From: an uncultured Erysipelotrichaceae bacterium
GTDB lineage: Bacteria; Bacillota_I; Bacilli_A; RFN20; CAG-826
Assembly (NCBI GenBank): GCA_902797795.1
Contig: CADBUF010000078.1
Coordinates: 1-49,753, forward strand
Length of the DNA stretch: 49,753 bases
Direction: 5' to 3'
Positions 43,183 through 49,753 of this stretch are shown here, piece after piece; the first letter of the stretch is position 1, and each line of letters begins with the position of its first letter. The notes below the pieces were generated by a model that saw nothing but the letters and a program-made list of their open reading frames with translations, searched no databases and was not told the origin of the DNA. A program made the position numbers and the translations under genes.

Positions 43183-43449
43183 TTATTTGCCTTCGATAAG
43201 TTTGTTAATAAGACTTCTGGACTCATCCAATGAATAATCTTTTTCACCAGAAAGACGTGACGCAAGAGCTTCTAAAACGAGTTGTTGGGCATGCAATTCT
43301 TGTTCTCTTTTTTCAAAAGAAGCAATATCCATAACCACTAATTCGCCTTGACCATTTTTGGTTAAATAAACTGGTTGGCCGCTTTCTTTGCATTTTTCAA
43401 CGACGTCATTGTATTTTAAGCGAATATCCGCTGATGCCATAATTGTCAT
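43183..43449 (-). CDS. Phd/YefM-family antitoxin
   Basis: 88-residue antitoxin with the Phd/YefM N-terminal DNA-binding fold: MASADIRLKYNDVVEKCKES, then PVYLTKNGQGELVVMDIASFEK. The C-terminal part is the toxin-binding region. ATG at 43449 is chosen because GGAGGAAGG lies directly upstream; a longer reading from 43479 would run over it. Normally represses its own promoter, which is visible at 43484-43512. Confidence 0.88.
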   Translation of the reverse strand: MTIMASADIRLKYNDVVEKCKESGQPVYLTKNGQGELVVMDIASFEKREQELHAQQLVLEALASRLSGEKDYSLDESRSLINKLIEGK

Positions 43450-43483
43450 ACACCTTCCTCCATTACTAAATTTTGTCAAAATT

Positions 43484-43512
43484 ATTATAATATTTTATTA
43501 TCAAATGTTCAA
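43484..43512 (-). promoter_or_regulatory. Promoter of the Phd/RelE pair
   Basis: On the minus strand TTGAAC (43512-43507), a 17-base spacer and TATAAT (43489-43484), a near-consensus sigma-A promoter about 35 bases before the antitoxin ATG. Confidence 0.7.
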
Positions 43513-43604
43513 TAATCAGTCACTCTAAAACCGCTAATAGTATCATTTAAGTGGTTATGTATTTGTTACGTTGTATAATAAATTTATAAAGAGGACATAT
43601 AAAT

Positions 43605-44132
43605 ATGAAATTAAAGTTTTGCACAACTTTGTTAGCGGCCTTAATGCTCGCATCATGTGGAGGAAGTGAAGGCGGTTCACCTACACCTACTCCTACCCCA
43701 ACTCCAACCCCACAAGATACATGGGAATATTTAAACTTCTTAAGTGGAGAAAAAACAATTCGTTTTGATTTATTTAATATTGAAGAAGGCATCTTACTTA
43801 GCTATGGTAATAACTCATTAAGTCAATCTATCAATAACTTAACTCTTGACGCTAATTCTCGTGTCACAGTTAATAAGGACTCCACTAACGATAAGAGCTT
43901 CACTGCTATCTATATTCTTGAAGATGGTACTGGTTCATCAAGAAATCATGTACACGGTTCTATTGAAGGCGACCATATAAGTGAGTTCTTTAATGATCTC
44001 GCAAAAGATTACTTAGCAGATTCAAAATTTAAACGTGCTTATGTTGCTTTTTCAATGGATACATCTACTAAATGGACTAGAGGTTTGAATTCAAATCTTG
44101 ATGCCTATTTAGACGCAATATTAAATAACTAA
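43605..44132 (+). CDS. Small lipoprotein with Pro-Thr linker, function unknown
   Basis: 175 residues with lipobox LASC (Cys18), a GGSEGGSP stretch and a Pro-Thr repeat (PTPTPTPTP) encoded by near-identical 6-base units, then a beta-rich domain of about 130 residues that I do not recognise. AGAGGA precedes the ATG and TATAAT lies at 43574-43579. Single gene, ended by its own terminator. Confidence 0.75.
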   Translation: MKLKFCTTLLAALMLASCGGSEGGSPTPTPTPTPTPQDTWEYLNFLSGEKTIRFDLFNIEEGILLSYGNNSLSQSINNLTLDANSRVTVNKDSTNDKSFTAIYILEDGTGSSRNHVHGSIEGDHISEFFNDLAKDYLADSKFKRAYVAFSMDTSTKWTRGLNSNLDAYLDAILNN

Positions 44133-44149
44133 GCATCACCAAATTAAAT

Positions 44150-44176
44150 GGGCTGTTCTATGAACAGTCCTTTTTT
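44150..44176 (+). terminator. Intrinsic terminator
   Basis: 9-bp stem GGGCTGTTC / GAACAGTCC (one G-T pair), loop TAT, then six T. Ends the small lipoprotein gene. Confidence 0.88.
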
Positions 44177-44261
44177 ATATTAATAAGATTATATGTTCTA
44201 CTGGAATAATAACCTTTCTTTTATCGCGCATATATAATATAGTAAAGTTATGAGGTAAAAT

Positions 44262-46823
44262 ATGATGAAATCTAAAAAAATTTTGTTTTTAACTACACTT
44301 TTAGGATTATCGACATCTATTGTCTCTTGTGGAGGAAGCACTGACCAAGGAGGTGGAGGAAATATGCCCGCCCCTTATGTACCACCTACCACAAAATATG
44401 AAAAAGTGAAAACCGCTCTTAGTGGGGTTGAAGCTAGTTTCCAATATGCTTCTTATCATCAATTGAACGCTCCTAAAGTAAGAAGAAGTGATGAACAAGG
44501 ACTTGCTGATTTATTTGCTTTATTCACTAGTAGCGATATCCAAGGTACCTCAATTGAAGATTTATCTTATGATCAACCTCCAATGATCCAATTCCAATAT
44601 TTAAAGAAAGTTATTGAGACCGTTGGAGAATCATATTCCTTTGGAGAAAAATATTACGACACGATTACTGGTAGTGTCTATGTTGACATGGAAACAGGAT
44701 ATGAGGCTGAAGGGGAAGAAAATAAATATAATTACACTTTTGTACTTGCCTTAGAAGTTGATATTAATAACAACGATTTAATTACAGCGGATGTTTCTTT
44801 TGATATTACCTTAGCAAAGAATGAAAATCGTTATACATCTAAATGGTATGTTTCCATGTTGCTTGATTATGATATGGAGAAACAACTTCCTAACTATTCC
44901 TTAAAGATGATTACTGATAATGATGAAAAGAATCTCTCATATCGTGATGAACATGTTTATGAATATGACTATGTTGAAATGAAAGACAGCAGCATTAAAG
45001 AATGGAGAAAATTCTGTTTATCTGCGAGTGAGAGACTTGAAAGAAATCAAGCACATCCTACATTTGAATCCTACGTAGATGAAATCGAATATAATGTCGA
45101 TTGCTTTGCCTGGTATAAAAATGGTTATTTCTATAAAAACAATAATCTTAAAGATGAAAAGAGATTAGCCTTTGGTGAAGGTTTATTCTCTGGCTTATGC
45201 CTTAATAGTACGGATATTAATCCAGAAGCTTTCTTTAACAAAGAAGGTACAGTTAATTCCAAAATCAAAACCATCTATAACCAATTCAGTCAAATATATG
45301 GAAAAGACATCATCTATGATTTGGTGACTCGTGAAGAAGATGAAGGTGGAGGCGGTCAGCACGGGGAAATTGGCGACCTCGCTGATATTCACTGGACCAC
45401 TAACGATGAATCAGTTTGGAATTCCCCTAACTCTGTAGTTTTGGATACCAATATAAGAACATTATTCAATGAGCCAACTAGCTGGGCAGAAAATCTTTAT
45501 CCAAAATTTAAGTTTGTTGATGAAAACGGTGGAGAAATCATGACCACTAGTGATTTAACACTCTTCAACATGTACTTAATATTGGAATTTGGTTCTGGGA
45601 GCGGTGCTAAATATTACGAAATAGAAGAAGACACACGTGTTATCGACCTCTTTAAAGGTACAGCGCAAATGGATTTGTCTTTGTTCTTTGAATATAAAGA
45701 AGACACAAGTTTCACTCTTGAATTACCAATTAGTAATCGTATTACAGATACAAAATCATTCCCTGATTTCCCAAGCATCAAATTTGAAGCTTCTGGTTGG
45801 AGTGAATATTTCCCAGACATGCCTTATATTGATGAGAAATTCTTAATCGCACCTGGCTACACCAGTGGAGAAATGCAACTCTTAGACACCGCTAGCGAGA
45901 ATGAAAGCGTAAGTATCGTAAAAGCATACGCCACCAATTATATGGAAATGAGCCGTGCTTATAGCGATCTTCTTCATAGTCGTGGTTTTGAAGAAGGCGA
46001 GGAAAATGGCACTGCTACATCATATAAATACGATGAAGAGTTAGACGGAACATTTAAGGTTTATTACTTCTTTGATGTCGGAATGCAATGTTCAGAAATT
46101 CGCTTCACATTTAAGCATGGAAAAGAAGGCGGAGGCACTCCAGGTCCAGGTCCAGATGTTCCAACAAGATTATTAAAAGACGCAATTGCAGAACTTACTC
46201 AATATAGATTCACATTACCTGCTGAACTTGATGTTGATTATGTATGTACCGTTGAAGCAATTGAAATCACTCCTTACGGAATTGATTCAAGTGTAACAAG
46301 ATCAATCTTCACTAGTTTATTAGAATATGGTAGCCCTGCTCAATTAGTCTATAAAGAAAACGGTGATATATATGCTTTTGGCTATGAAGAAGGAATGTTT
46401 ACATTCACCTTCCTATATTTCTCAGACGCAAATAATACTATTAGAGTCTACAATAATTTAGAACTTGGACGAGAAGATGTCTACTTTATATGTGGTGATA
46501 TGACTACTTGGAATTTAGATAACCGTCAATATGGCTTCTATAGATTTACTAACGATGATGATGGAATTAGTTCTGAAATAACTCTTCCAATTGAACAAGG
46601 ACAAGGATTTAAGGTTGTTCATAATTCCTGGGAAGAAAACGGAGGTTATGGATATAAATCATTAAGAGGCAATGATAAAGGTTATTTCTATAATGGAAAT
46701 AATGAAAACATCACCGCAAATCAAAGTGGAACATACACCTTCAGAATCACTATTGACCTCACTAGTGAAAACGAGCTTATCTTCAGAAGCATTAAATTGA
46801 TTAATGCTCAAGTTGAAGAATAA
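44262..46823 (+). CDS. Large lipoprotein of unknown function
   Basis: 853 residues with lipobox IVSC (Cys23) and a Gly/Pro-rich linker after it. Residues about 50-620 show no family I know, with many Tyr, Asp and Glu residues and a Gly-rich patch near 365. A second linker (GGGTPGPGPDVP, near 625) leads to a C-terminal part; its end (about 739-853, DVYFICGDMTTWNLDN to SGTYTFRITID) looks like a starch-binding or SusE/F-like beta sandwich, though I cannot assign it. Separate transcription unit with GAGG before the ATG and a terminator after. Confidence 0.72.
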   Translation: MMKSKKILFLTTLLGLSTSIVSCGGSTDQGGGGNMPAPYVPPTTKYEKVKTALSGVEASFQYASYHQLNAPKVRRSDEQGLADLFALFTSSDIQGTSIEDLSYDQPPMIQFQYLKKVIETVGESYSFGEKYYDTITGSVYVDMETGYEAEGEENKYNYTFVLALEVDINNNDLITADVSFDITLAKNENRYTSKWYVSMLLDYDMEKQLPNYSLKMITDNDEKNLSYRDEHVYEYDYVEMKDSSIKEWRKFCLSASERLERNQAHPTFESYVDEIEYNVDCFAWYKNGYFYKNNNLKDEKRLAFGEGLFSGLCLNSTDINPEAFFNKEGTVNSKIKTIYNQFSQIYGKDIIYDLVTREEDEGGGGQHGEIGDLADIHWTTNDESVWNSPNSVVLDTNIRTLFNEPTSWAENLYPKFKFVDENGGEIMTTSDLTLFNMYLILEFGSGSGAKYYEIEEDTRVIDLFKGTAQMDLSLFFEYKEDTSFTLELPISNRITDTKSFPDFPSIKFEASGWSEYFPDMPYIDEKFLIAPGYTSGEMQLLDTASENESVSIVKAYATNYMEMSRAYSDLLHSRGFEEGEENGTATSYKYDEELDGTFKVYYFFDVGMQCSEIRFTFKHGKEGGGTPGPGPDVPTRLLKDAIAELTQYRFTLPAELDVDYVCTVEAIEITPYGIDSSVTRSIFTSLLEYGSPAQLVYKENGDIYAFGYEEGMFTFTFLYFSDANNTIRVYNNLELGREDVYFICGDMTTWNLDNRQYGFYRFTNDDDGISSEITLPIEQGQGFKVVHNSWEENGGYGYKSLRGNDKGYFYNGNNENITANQSGTYTFRITIDLTSENELIFRSIKLINAQVEE

Positions 46824-46846
46824 TTATTTATTTATTTAATATAAAT

Positions 46847-46875
46847 GAAGTCGTTCAAATGAGCGACTTCTTTTC
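46847..46875 (+). terminator. Intrinsic terminator
   Basis: 10-bp stem GAAGTCGTTC / GAGCGACTTC (one G-T pair), loop AAAT, followed by a short T run. Ends the 44262 lipoprotein gene; the opposing gene ends about 55 bases on. Confidence 0.8.
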
Positions 46876-46930
46876 AATAAATCTTAAAGTACAATTTAGC
46901 TTTTTTTGCACATTAAATTTTAATAATTCA

Positions 46931-47392
46931 CTATAAAAGCGTTAAGGAAACACTTTTTCCTAAAGCTCTAAAAAGTTTGTTGATCTTCGCAATTGTTGGA
47001 TTGCCAGTGCCTCTTTCTATTTTAGAAATATCACCTTGATCAATATGTGTCATTTTTGATAACTCAGTTTGTGTAATATTCATTTCTTCGCGAGTTTTTA
47101 GCAGCAAAGTTCCAATTTGTTGATTAATTGTGGTTTCTTCGTATCCCACCACTTCACCATCTTCATAAATACTACTAGTGTCGAAATCCAAATCTTCGTT
47201 CCAAATAATTCCATATCCGCCTGGATCTAAATGACCATGAATAAATAAAGCCCTATTTTTTCTTAATTCCTCTAATTGAGGGAATTTTAAAAACATAGTA
47301 GACATGTCATAACGAATAATTTTGCCATCTTGATAAGTGAGTTCTAATTTAACGTCATCAAGAAATTTTAATTTTGTCGCTGAAATGTGCAT
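46931..47392 (-). CDS. DUF2442 domain fused to XRE-type helix-turn-helix
   Basis: Residues 1-80 are a DUF2442-like domain (VKLELTYQDGKIIRYDMS ... DPGGYGIIWNEDLDFD). Residues 90-153 form a Cro/C1 helix-turn-helix (EMNITQTELSKMTHIDQGDISKIERGTG). Partner of the DUF4160 gene one base upstream. DUF4160/DUF2442 pairs behave like toxin-antitoxin modules, with this XRE protein as the DNA-binding antitoxin; that functional reading is inferred from the arrangement and the twin operators in the promoter. Confidence 0.85.
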   Translation of the reverse strand: MHISATKLKFLDDVKLELTYQDGKIIRYDMSTMFLKFPQLEELRKNRALFIHGHLDPGGYGIIWNEDLDFDTSSIYEDGEVVGYEETTINQQIGTLLLKTREEMNITQTELSKMTHIDQGDISKIERGTGNPTIAKINKLFRALGKSVSLTLL

Positions 47393-47393
47393 G

Positions 47394-47648
47394 TTAATCT
47401 AACCCTTTCAATTTCTTATATACTCCTGTTTCCCACATCTTCATTAATTCATCTTGGTATTTAAGAATAAATTCTTTAACCATTTTCATTGCTCTACTAG
47501 GAAAACTGCCTTCATATAATTCACCACTAGAAATATAAAAGGTTGCCGCTTCATTACCATAAAAAGCATGAATATGAGGCGGATTATGTTCTTTGTTTTT
47601 TAAATACATCATGATATAAATACCATAAAAGACACTAATTGTTGGCAT
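47394..47648 (-). CDS. DUF4160 protein, probable toxin of a toxin-antitoxin pair
   Basis: 84 residues with the DUF4160 core: FYGIYIMMYLKNKEHNPPHIHAFYGNEAATFYI, with the HNPPHIHA motif near residue 22. First gene of a two-gene operon with DUF2442-XRE, the toxin-first order. GAGG lies about 8 bases before the ATG. The activity of the family is not known to me. Confidence 0.85.
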   Translation of the reverse strand: MPTISVFYGIYIMMYLKNKEHNPPHIHAFYGNEAATFYISSGELYEGSFPSRAMKMVKEFILKYQDELMKMWETGVYKKLKGLD

Positions 47649-47674
47649 GTAGATGCCTCACTTTCTTCACTACT

Positions 47675-47703
47675 ATTATATGGTATTTACACCATATTTT
47701 CAA
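47675..47703 (-). promoter_or_regulatory. Promoter of the DUF4160/DUF2442-XRE operon
   Basis: On the minus strand TTGAAA (47703-47698), a 17-base spacer and TATAAT (47680-47675), close to sigma-A consensus. One operator copy fills the spacer. Confidence 0.75.
47680..47695. promoter_or_regulatory. Operator 1 of the DUF4160/XRE operon
   Basis: ATGGTATTTACACCAT, an imperfect palindrome with ATGGT/ACCAT arms, lying between the -35 and -10 elements. Binding here would block RNA polymerase. An identical copy lies 33 bases away. Confidence 0.7.
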
Positions 47704-47712
47704 ATAGTATTT

Positions 47713-47728
47713 ATGGTATTTACACCAT
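47713..47728. promoter_or_regulatory. Operator 2 of the DUF4160/XRE operon
   Basis: Second exact copy of ATGGTATTTACACCAT, just upstream of the -35. The 33-base offset, about three helical turns, would place two repressor dimers on the same face of the DNA. Confidence 0.7.
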
Positions 47729-47805
47729 TATTAATATTGATAAGTGTGAAAAAAGTCACCCCATAAGAGCAACTTAATTTTTCATTGATTTATAAAACTA
47801 TTTTA

Positions 47806-48012
47806 TTAGTTTTCTCTTCTTAAGATAACTTCAAATGATTTACCACAATTATGACAAACTGTAAATGTATGACTTCCACCATAAGAAGCGTGTGCGCCAC
47901 ACACTTTGCTCATCATGTCGACATGCATGCAGTATGGACATCTTGGTCGATAATCGACACTAAATCCGTCATCTCTAACAATAATTGCGTTAACTCCATA
48001 AGCTTGTCCCAT
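47806..48012 (-). CDS. Small zinc-ribbon protein
   Basis: 68 residues with two Cys pairs, CPYC near residue 25 and CHNCG near 53, plus an extra Cys in KVCGAHASYGG, a zinc-ribbon layout. No known partner. GTGAGGA precedes the ATG. It is 9 bases after the AlkD-like gene and is the last gene of that operon. Confidence 0.75.
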   Translation of the reverse strand: MGQAYGVNAIIVRDDGFSVDYRPRCPYCMHVDMMSKVCGAHASYGGSHTFTVCHNCGKSFEVILRREN

Positions 48013-48021
48013 AAATAATCC

Positions 48022-48705
48022 TCACTTTGTATTTATTCTTAATGCTTTTAAATATGCTTTATGTTCATCGCTAACGCGATATGATTCCACTGCTTTTTGA
48101 ATAGCTTTGTTATGTGTAAATGAATCAAATCTACGTTCTTCTATCACTTTAACAAAAGAATCATAATTCTTCGCTAATCCAGTAGCGAGAAACCACGCTA
48201 CCATCATTTTAATATAATAATCATCTAGATGAACTTCTTCGACTTTCTTTAGATGTTCTTCTTTAAAGTCTATTTCAAGATAATAATTCATCAAACATTT
48301 AATTGCATACCTAACTCGATATATTTCTTTGCTCTTTAACCACTTATATATTTCTTTGATAAGCCTATCCTTATATCTATTTAAATACTTATTATTTATA
48401 GCGTCACTTACTACCCAATTAGAGACATATGGAAGGAAAGCGTCAGCTAGTTCAATAAATTCATCATAGTCTTTAATAGTCGAAAGAATAAACGCATGTA
48501 ATACATTCTCTTCGTGATATTGATGAGGAAGCGACTTTAAGAATTCTTCTTTTTGCTTATCATCTAGTTCTTTTACATATTTTTTAATAACAGGAAGTCT
48601 AACTCCGATAAACGTTTTTTCATCAATATTAGGAATTAACGGCAAAGTAAAATCACGATATTTTTGATCGGCTTGAGATAATAAGAAAGATTGGATTTTG
48701 TTCAT
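48022..48705 (-). CDS. AlkD-like DNA alkylation repair protein
   Basis: HEAT-like repeat DNA glycosylase family that removes alkylated purines. 227 residues, mostly helical, with the family markers GVRLPVIKKYVKEL near residue 34, SNWVVSDAINNKYL near 95 and DDYYIKMMVAWFLATGLAKNYD near 165. No ribosome site is evident before the ATG and only 4 bases separate it from the upstream gene, so it is read from the same mRNA. Confidence 0.9.
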   Translation of the reverse strand: MNKIQSFLLSQADQKYRDFTLPLIPNIDEKTFIGVRLPVIKKYVKELDDKQKEEFLKSLPHQYHEENVLHAFILSTIKDYDEFIELADAFLPYVSNWVVSDAINNKYLNRYKDRLIKEIYKWLKSKEIYRVRYAIKCLMNYYLEIDFKEEHLKKVEEVHLDDYYIKMMVAWFLATGLAKNYDSFVKVIEERRFDSFTHNKAIQKAVESYRVSDEHKAYLKALRINTK

Positions 48706-48709
48706 ATAA

Positions 48710-49573
48710 TTATTTAATATCTAATGCGCTTAATATCCACTTTTTAATGAATTCTTTTTCTTCTTTGGTGTGCATATAATGTTCTGCACCTTGTTTAATT
48801 GTCAATTTAGCCTTTGGGTGTTTGGCGAGGAAATCAGCAATGTTTTCTATATATATAACATTATCTCTTTCTCCATACAAAATTTCGGTTGGCACATTCC
48901 AATTATCTTGATGATTTTGTAAACTCTTATAAAATTCGTAAGAGATTGATGTTTTATCATCTATTTTAATCACTCTTTCTTCTTTTAATTTCTCTAAATA
49001 AATATTCTTAGACATCATTATTCCAAGTAATAATTGGTGCATGTCCGCAACTGGAGAAATAAAGAAAGCTTGTTTAATGTTGAAATCACTAAGATATTCA
49101 TATGCATAAAAAGCTCCAATGGAATTTGCGATAACCACTACTTCTTTGTAGTTTTTAATTAGTCTTTCAAATTCTTTTCTAATCGTATCCTTTATTTCCC
49201 AAGGATTTCCATCTTGATAATCAAGCCCAACGACATCATATTCATCTTTTAAATAAGAATAGTCATTAGCCTCTTTAGCGGATCCATATAAGCCATGGAT
49301 ATACACCACTACTTTTTTATTCTTTCGTTCTTCCATCCTATAGGTATCTAATCGCTTATTGATATTTTCAACATCAAATAATTCGTTTGCATCTAACGCA
49401 TACGTTCTTAATAAAAGAAGAATCTTCTCATAAGTCATATCGGCGTCACCTTTTTCAATATGAGAGATGACTGATTTACCAGAGTAGCCCAAAGAATCCG
49501 CAAGTTCCTCTTGTGTTATCTTTCTTTCTTTTCTAAATTGTTTGATTTTTGGTCCAATGATTTCTTGTTTCAT
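48710..49573 (-). CDS. XRE helix-turn-helix fused to alpha/beta hydrolase
   Basis: Residues 1-65 are a Cro/C1 DNA-binding domain (IKQFRKERKITQEELADSLGYSGKSVISHIEKG). Residues 85-287 are a small alpha/beta hydrolase: VVVYIHGLYGSAKEA, nucleophile Ser in VIANSIGAFYAY, acid Asp in LYGERDNVIY and His in KQGAEHYMHT. A regulator whose effector part is an enzyme fold suggests ligand sensing by substrate or product, or a self-controlled enzyme. AGGAG lies before the ATG; its TATAAT (49598-49593) overlaps the divergent promoter at 49597-49602. Confidence 0.88.
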   Translation of the reverse strand: MKQEIIGPKIKQFRKERKITQEELADSLGYSGKSVISHIEKGDADMTYEKILLLLRTYALDANELFDVENINKRLDTYRMEERKNKKVVVYIHGLYGSAKEANDYSYLKDEYDVVGLDYQDGNPWEIKDTIRKEFERLIKNYKEVVVIANSIGAFYAYEYLSDFNIKQAFFISPVADMHQLLLGIMMSKNIYLEKLKEERVIKIDDKTSISYEFYKSLQNHQDNWNVPTEILYGERDNVIYIENIADFLAKHPKAKLTIKQGAEHYMHTKEEKEFIKKWILSALDIK

Positions 49574-49574
49574 A

Positions 49575-49602
49575 TTGAAGTATCTCCTAAATATTATATA
49601 AT
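49575..49602 (+). promoter_or_regulatory. Promoter facing the right window edge
   Basis: TTGAAG (49575-49580), 16-base spacer, TATAAT (49597-49602). The -10 shares the palindrome ATTATATAAT (49593-49602) with the -10 of the divergent XRE-hydrolase gene. Start point near 49609. Confidence 0.5.
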
Positions 49603-49608
49603 AATGTT

Positions 49609-49753
49609 AGCCAGTCAAAGTTATATCATTAGATAACCTCTTGATCTGGACGCTTTGTAAAAGAGCGGCGAAGAGAAGACAGGGCCCATAAAAAGGTACA
49701 TCTTCAAACGGTAGAGAATCCAAGGTGGCAATTGGAGCCCCGTTCGGTTCTCA
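49609..49753 (+). other. GC-richer, unidentified transcribed region running off the window
   Basis: From about 49645 the composition shifts sharply from the AT-rich background. No start codon with a ribosome site is present and several frames are open by chance on both strands. Pairable segments include GAGAATC with GGTTCTC at the very end (one G-T pair) and CCAA with TTGG inside it. With a promoter just upstream, a structured RNA gene or regulatory leader is the best guess; I cannot name it. Confidence 0.35.

Noticed and set aside
43547-43792. Minus-strand frame across the Pro-Thr repeat
   Set aside because: Shadow of the repeat in the lipoprotein gene; gives a (GV)n stretch and has no ribosome site.
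49645-49753. T-box leader reading of the right edge (GGTGGCAA resembles an antiterminator)
   Set aside because: No Stem I landmarks or specifier loop found and the distance from the promoter is too short; kept only as an unidentified RNA-like segment.
49620-49753. Partial protein-coding gene at the right edge
   Set aside because: Frames are open on both strands by chance over ~110 bases, none has a start with a ribosome site and none resembles a family I know.
1-49753. CRISPR arrays, tRNA and rRNA genes, insertion sequences
   Set aside because: No regularly spaced repeats, no cloverleaf or rRNA signatures, and no transposase or integrase motif apart from the tmRNA at the left edge.

Overview
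The window is AT-rich Firmicutes-type DNA, most likely from an uncultured gut member of the Bacilli/Mollicutes-related lineages (Erysipelotrichales or RF39-like). The gdpP-rplI-dnaB-walJ-rlmH block is a conserved Firmicutes neighbourhood, lipoproteins carry Gram-positive style lipoboxes, and there are no Gram-negative outer-membrane genes. TGA ends several genes (rlmH, both sugar-locus overlaps near 20653 and 40442, the ROK kinase), so the standard bacterial code is used, not the Mycoplasma code.

Layout. 1-86 (-) is the 5' end of tmRNA (ssrA), cut by the window edge, with its promoter at 114-142. A membrane protein follows (306-1475). The minus-strand housekeeping operon 7062-1502 encodes c-di-AMP phosphodiesterase, L9, replicative helicase, WalJ, RlmH and a small acidic protein. 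7236-12226 holds a glycosyltransferase, a leucine-rich-repeat lipoprotein, a short-chain dehydrogenase, a VUT-family queuosine-precursor transporter behind a probable preQ1 riboswitch, and a membrane-anchored alpha/beta hydrolase.

12376-42778 is one large sugar-utilisation region in three plus-strand transcription units. Unit A (12376-15444): phosphosugar mutase and two esterase-like enzymes. Unit B (15558-33657, ending in a terminator at 33717): glycan-binding lipoproteins, a LacI-type regulator, two GH130 enzymes, a clan-A glycoside hydrolase, an LplB/YtcP/solute-binding importer, an SGNH esterase lipoprotein, three small membrane proteins including a YesL homologue, and an unusually long ABC ATPase. 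Unit C (33882-42778, terminator at 42784): two large modular secreted proteins, mannose-6-phosphate isomerase, ROK kinase, NUDIX hydrolase and a sialate-O-acetylesterase-type lipoprotein. The parts form a coherent pathway: bind and deacetylate a beta-mannoside glycan at the surface, cleave it, import oligosaccharides, phosphorolyse them with GH130 to mannose 1-phosphate, and feed that through mutase and ManA to fructose 6-phosphate. An acetylated beta-mannan (or an N-glycan core mannoside) is the inferred substrate.

42872-49573 is an accessory tail: a Phd/RelE toxin-antitoxin pair, two lipoproteins of unknown function, a DUF4160/DUF2442-XRE pair with twin operators in its promoter, a zinc-ribbon protein, an AlkD-like DNA repair protein and an XRE-alpha/beta hydrolase fusion. 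The last ~110 bases are compositionally different, lie downstream of a good promoter, and look like the start of an unidentified structured RNA or leader.
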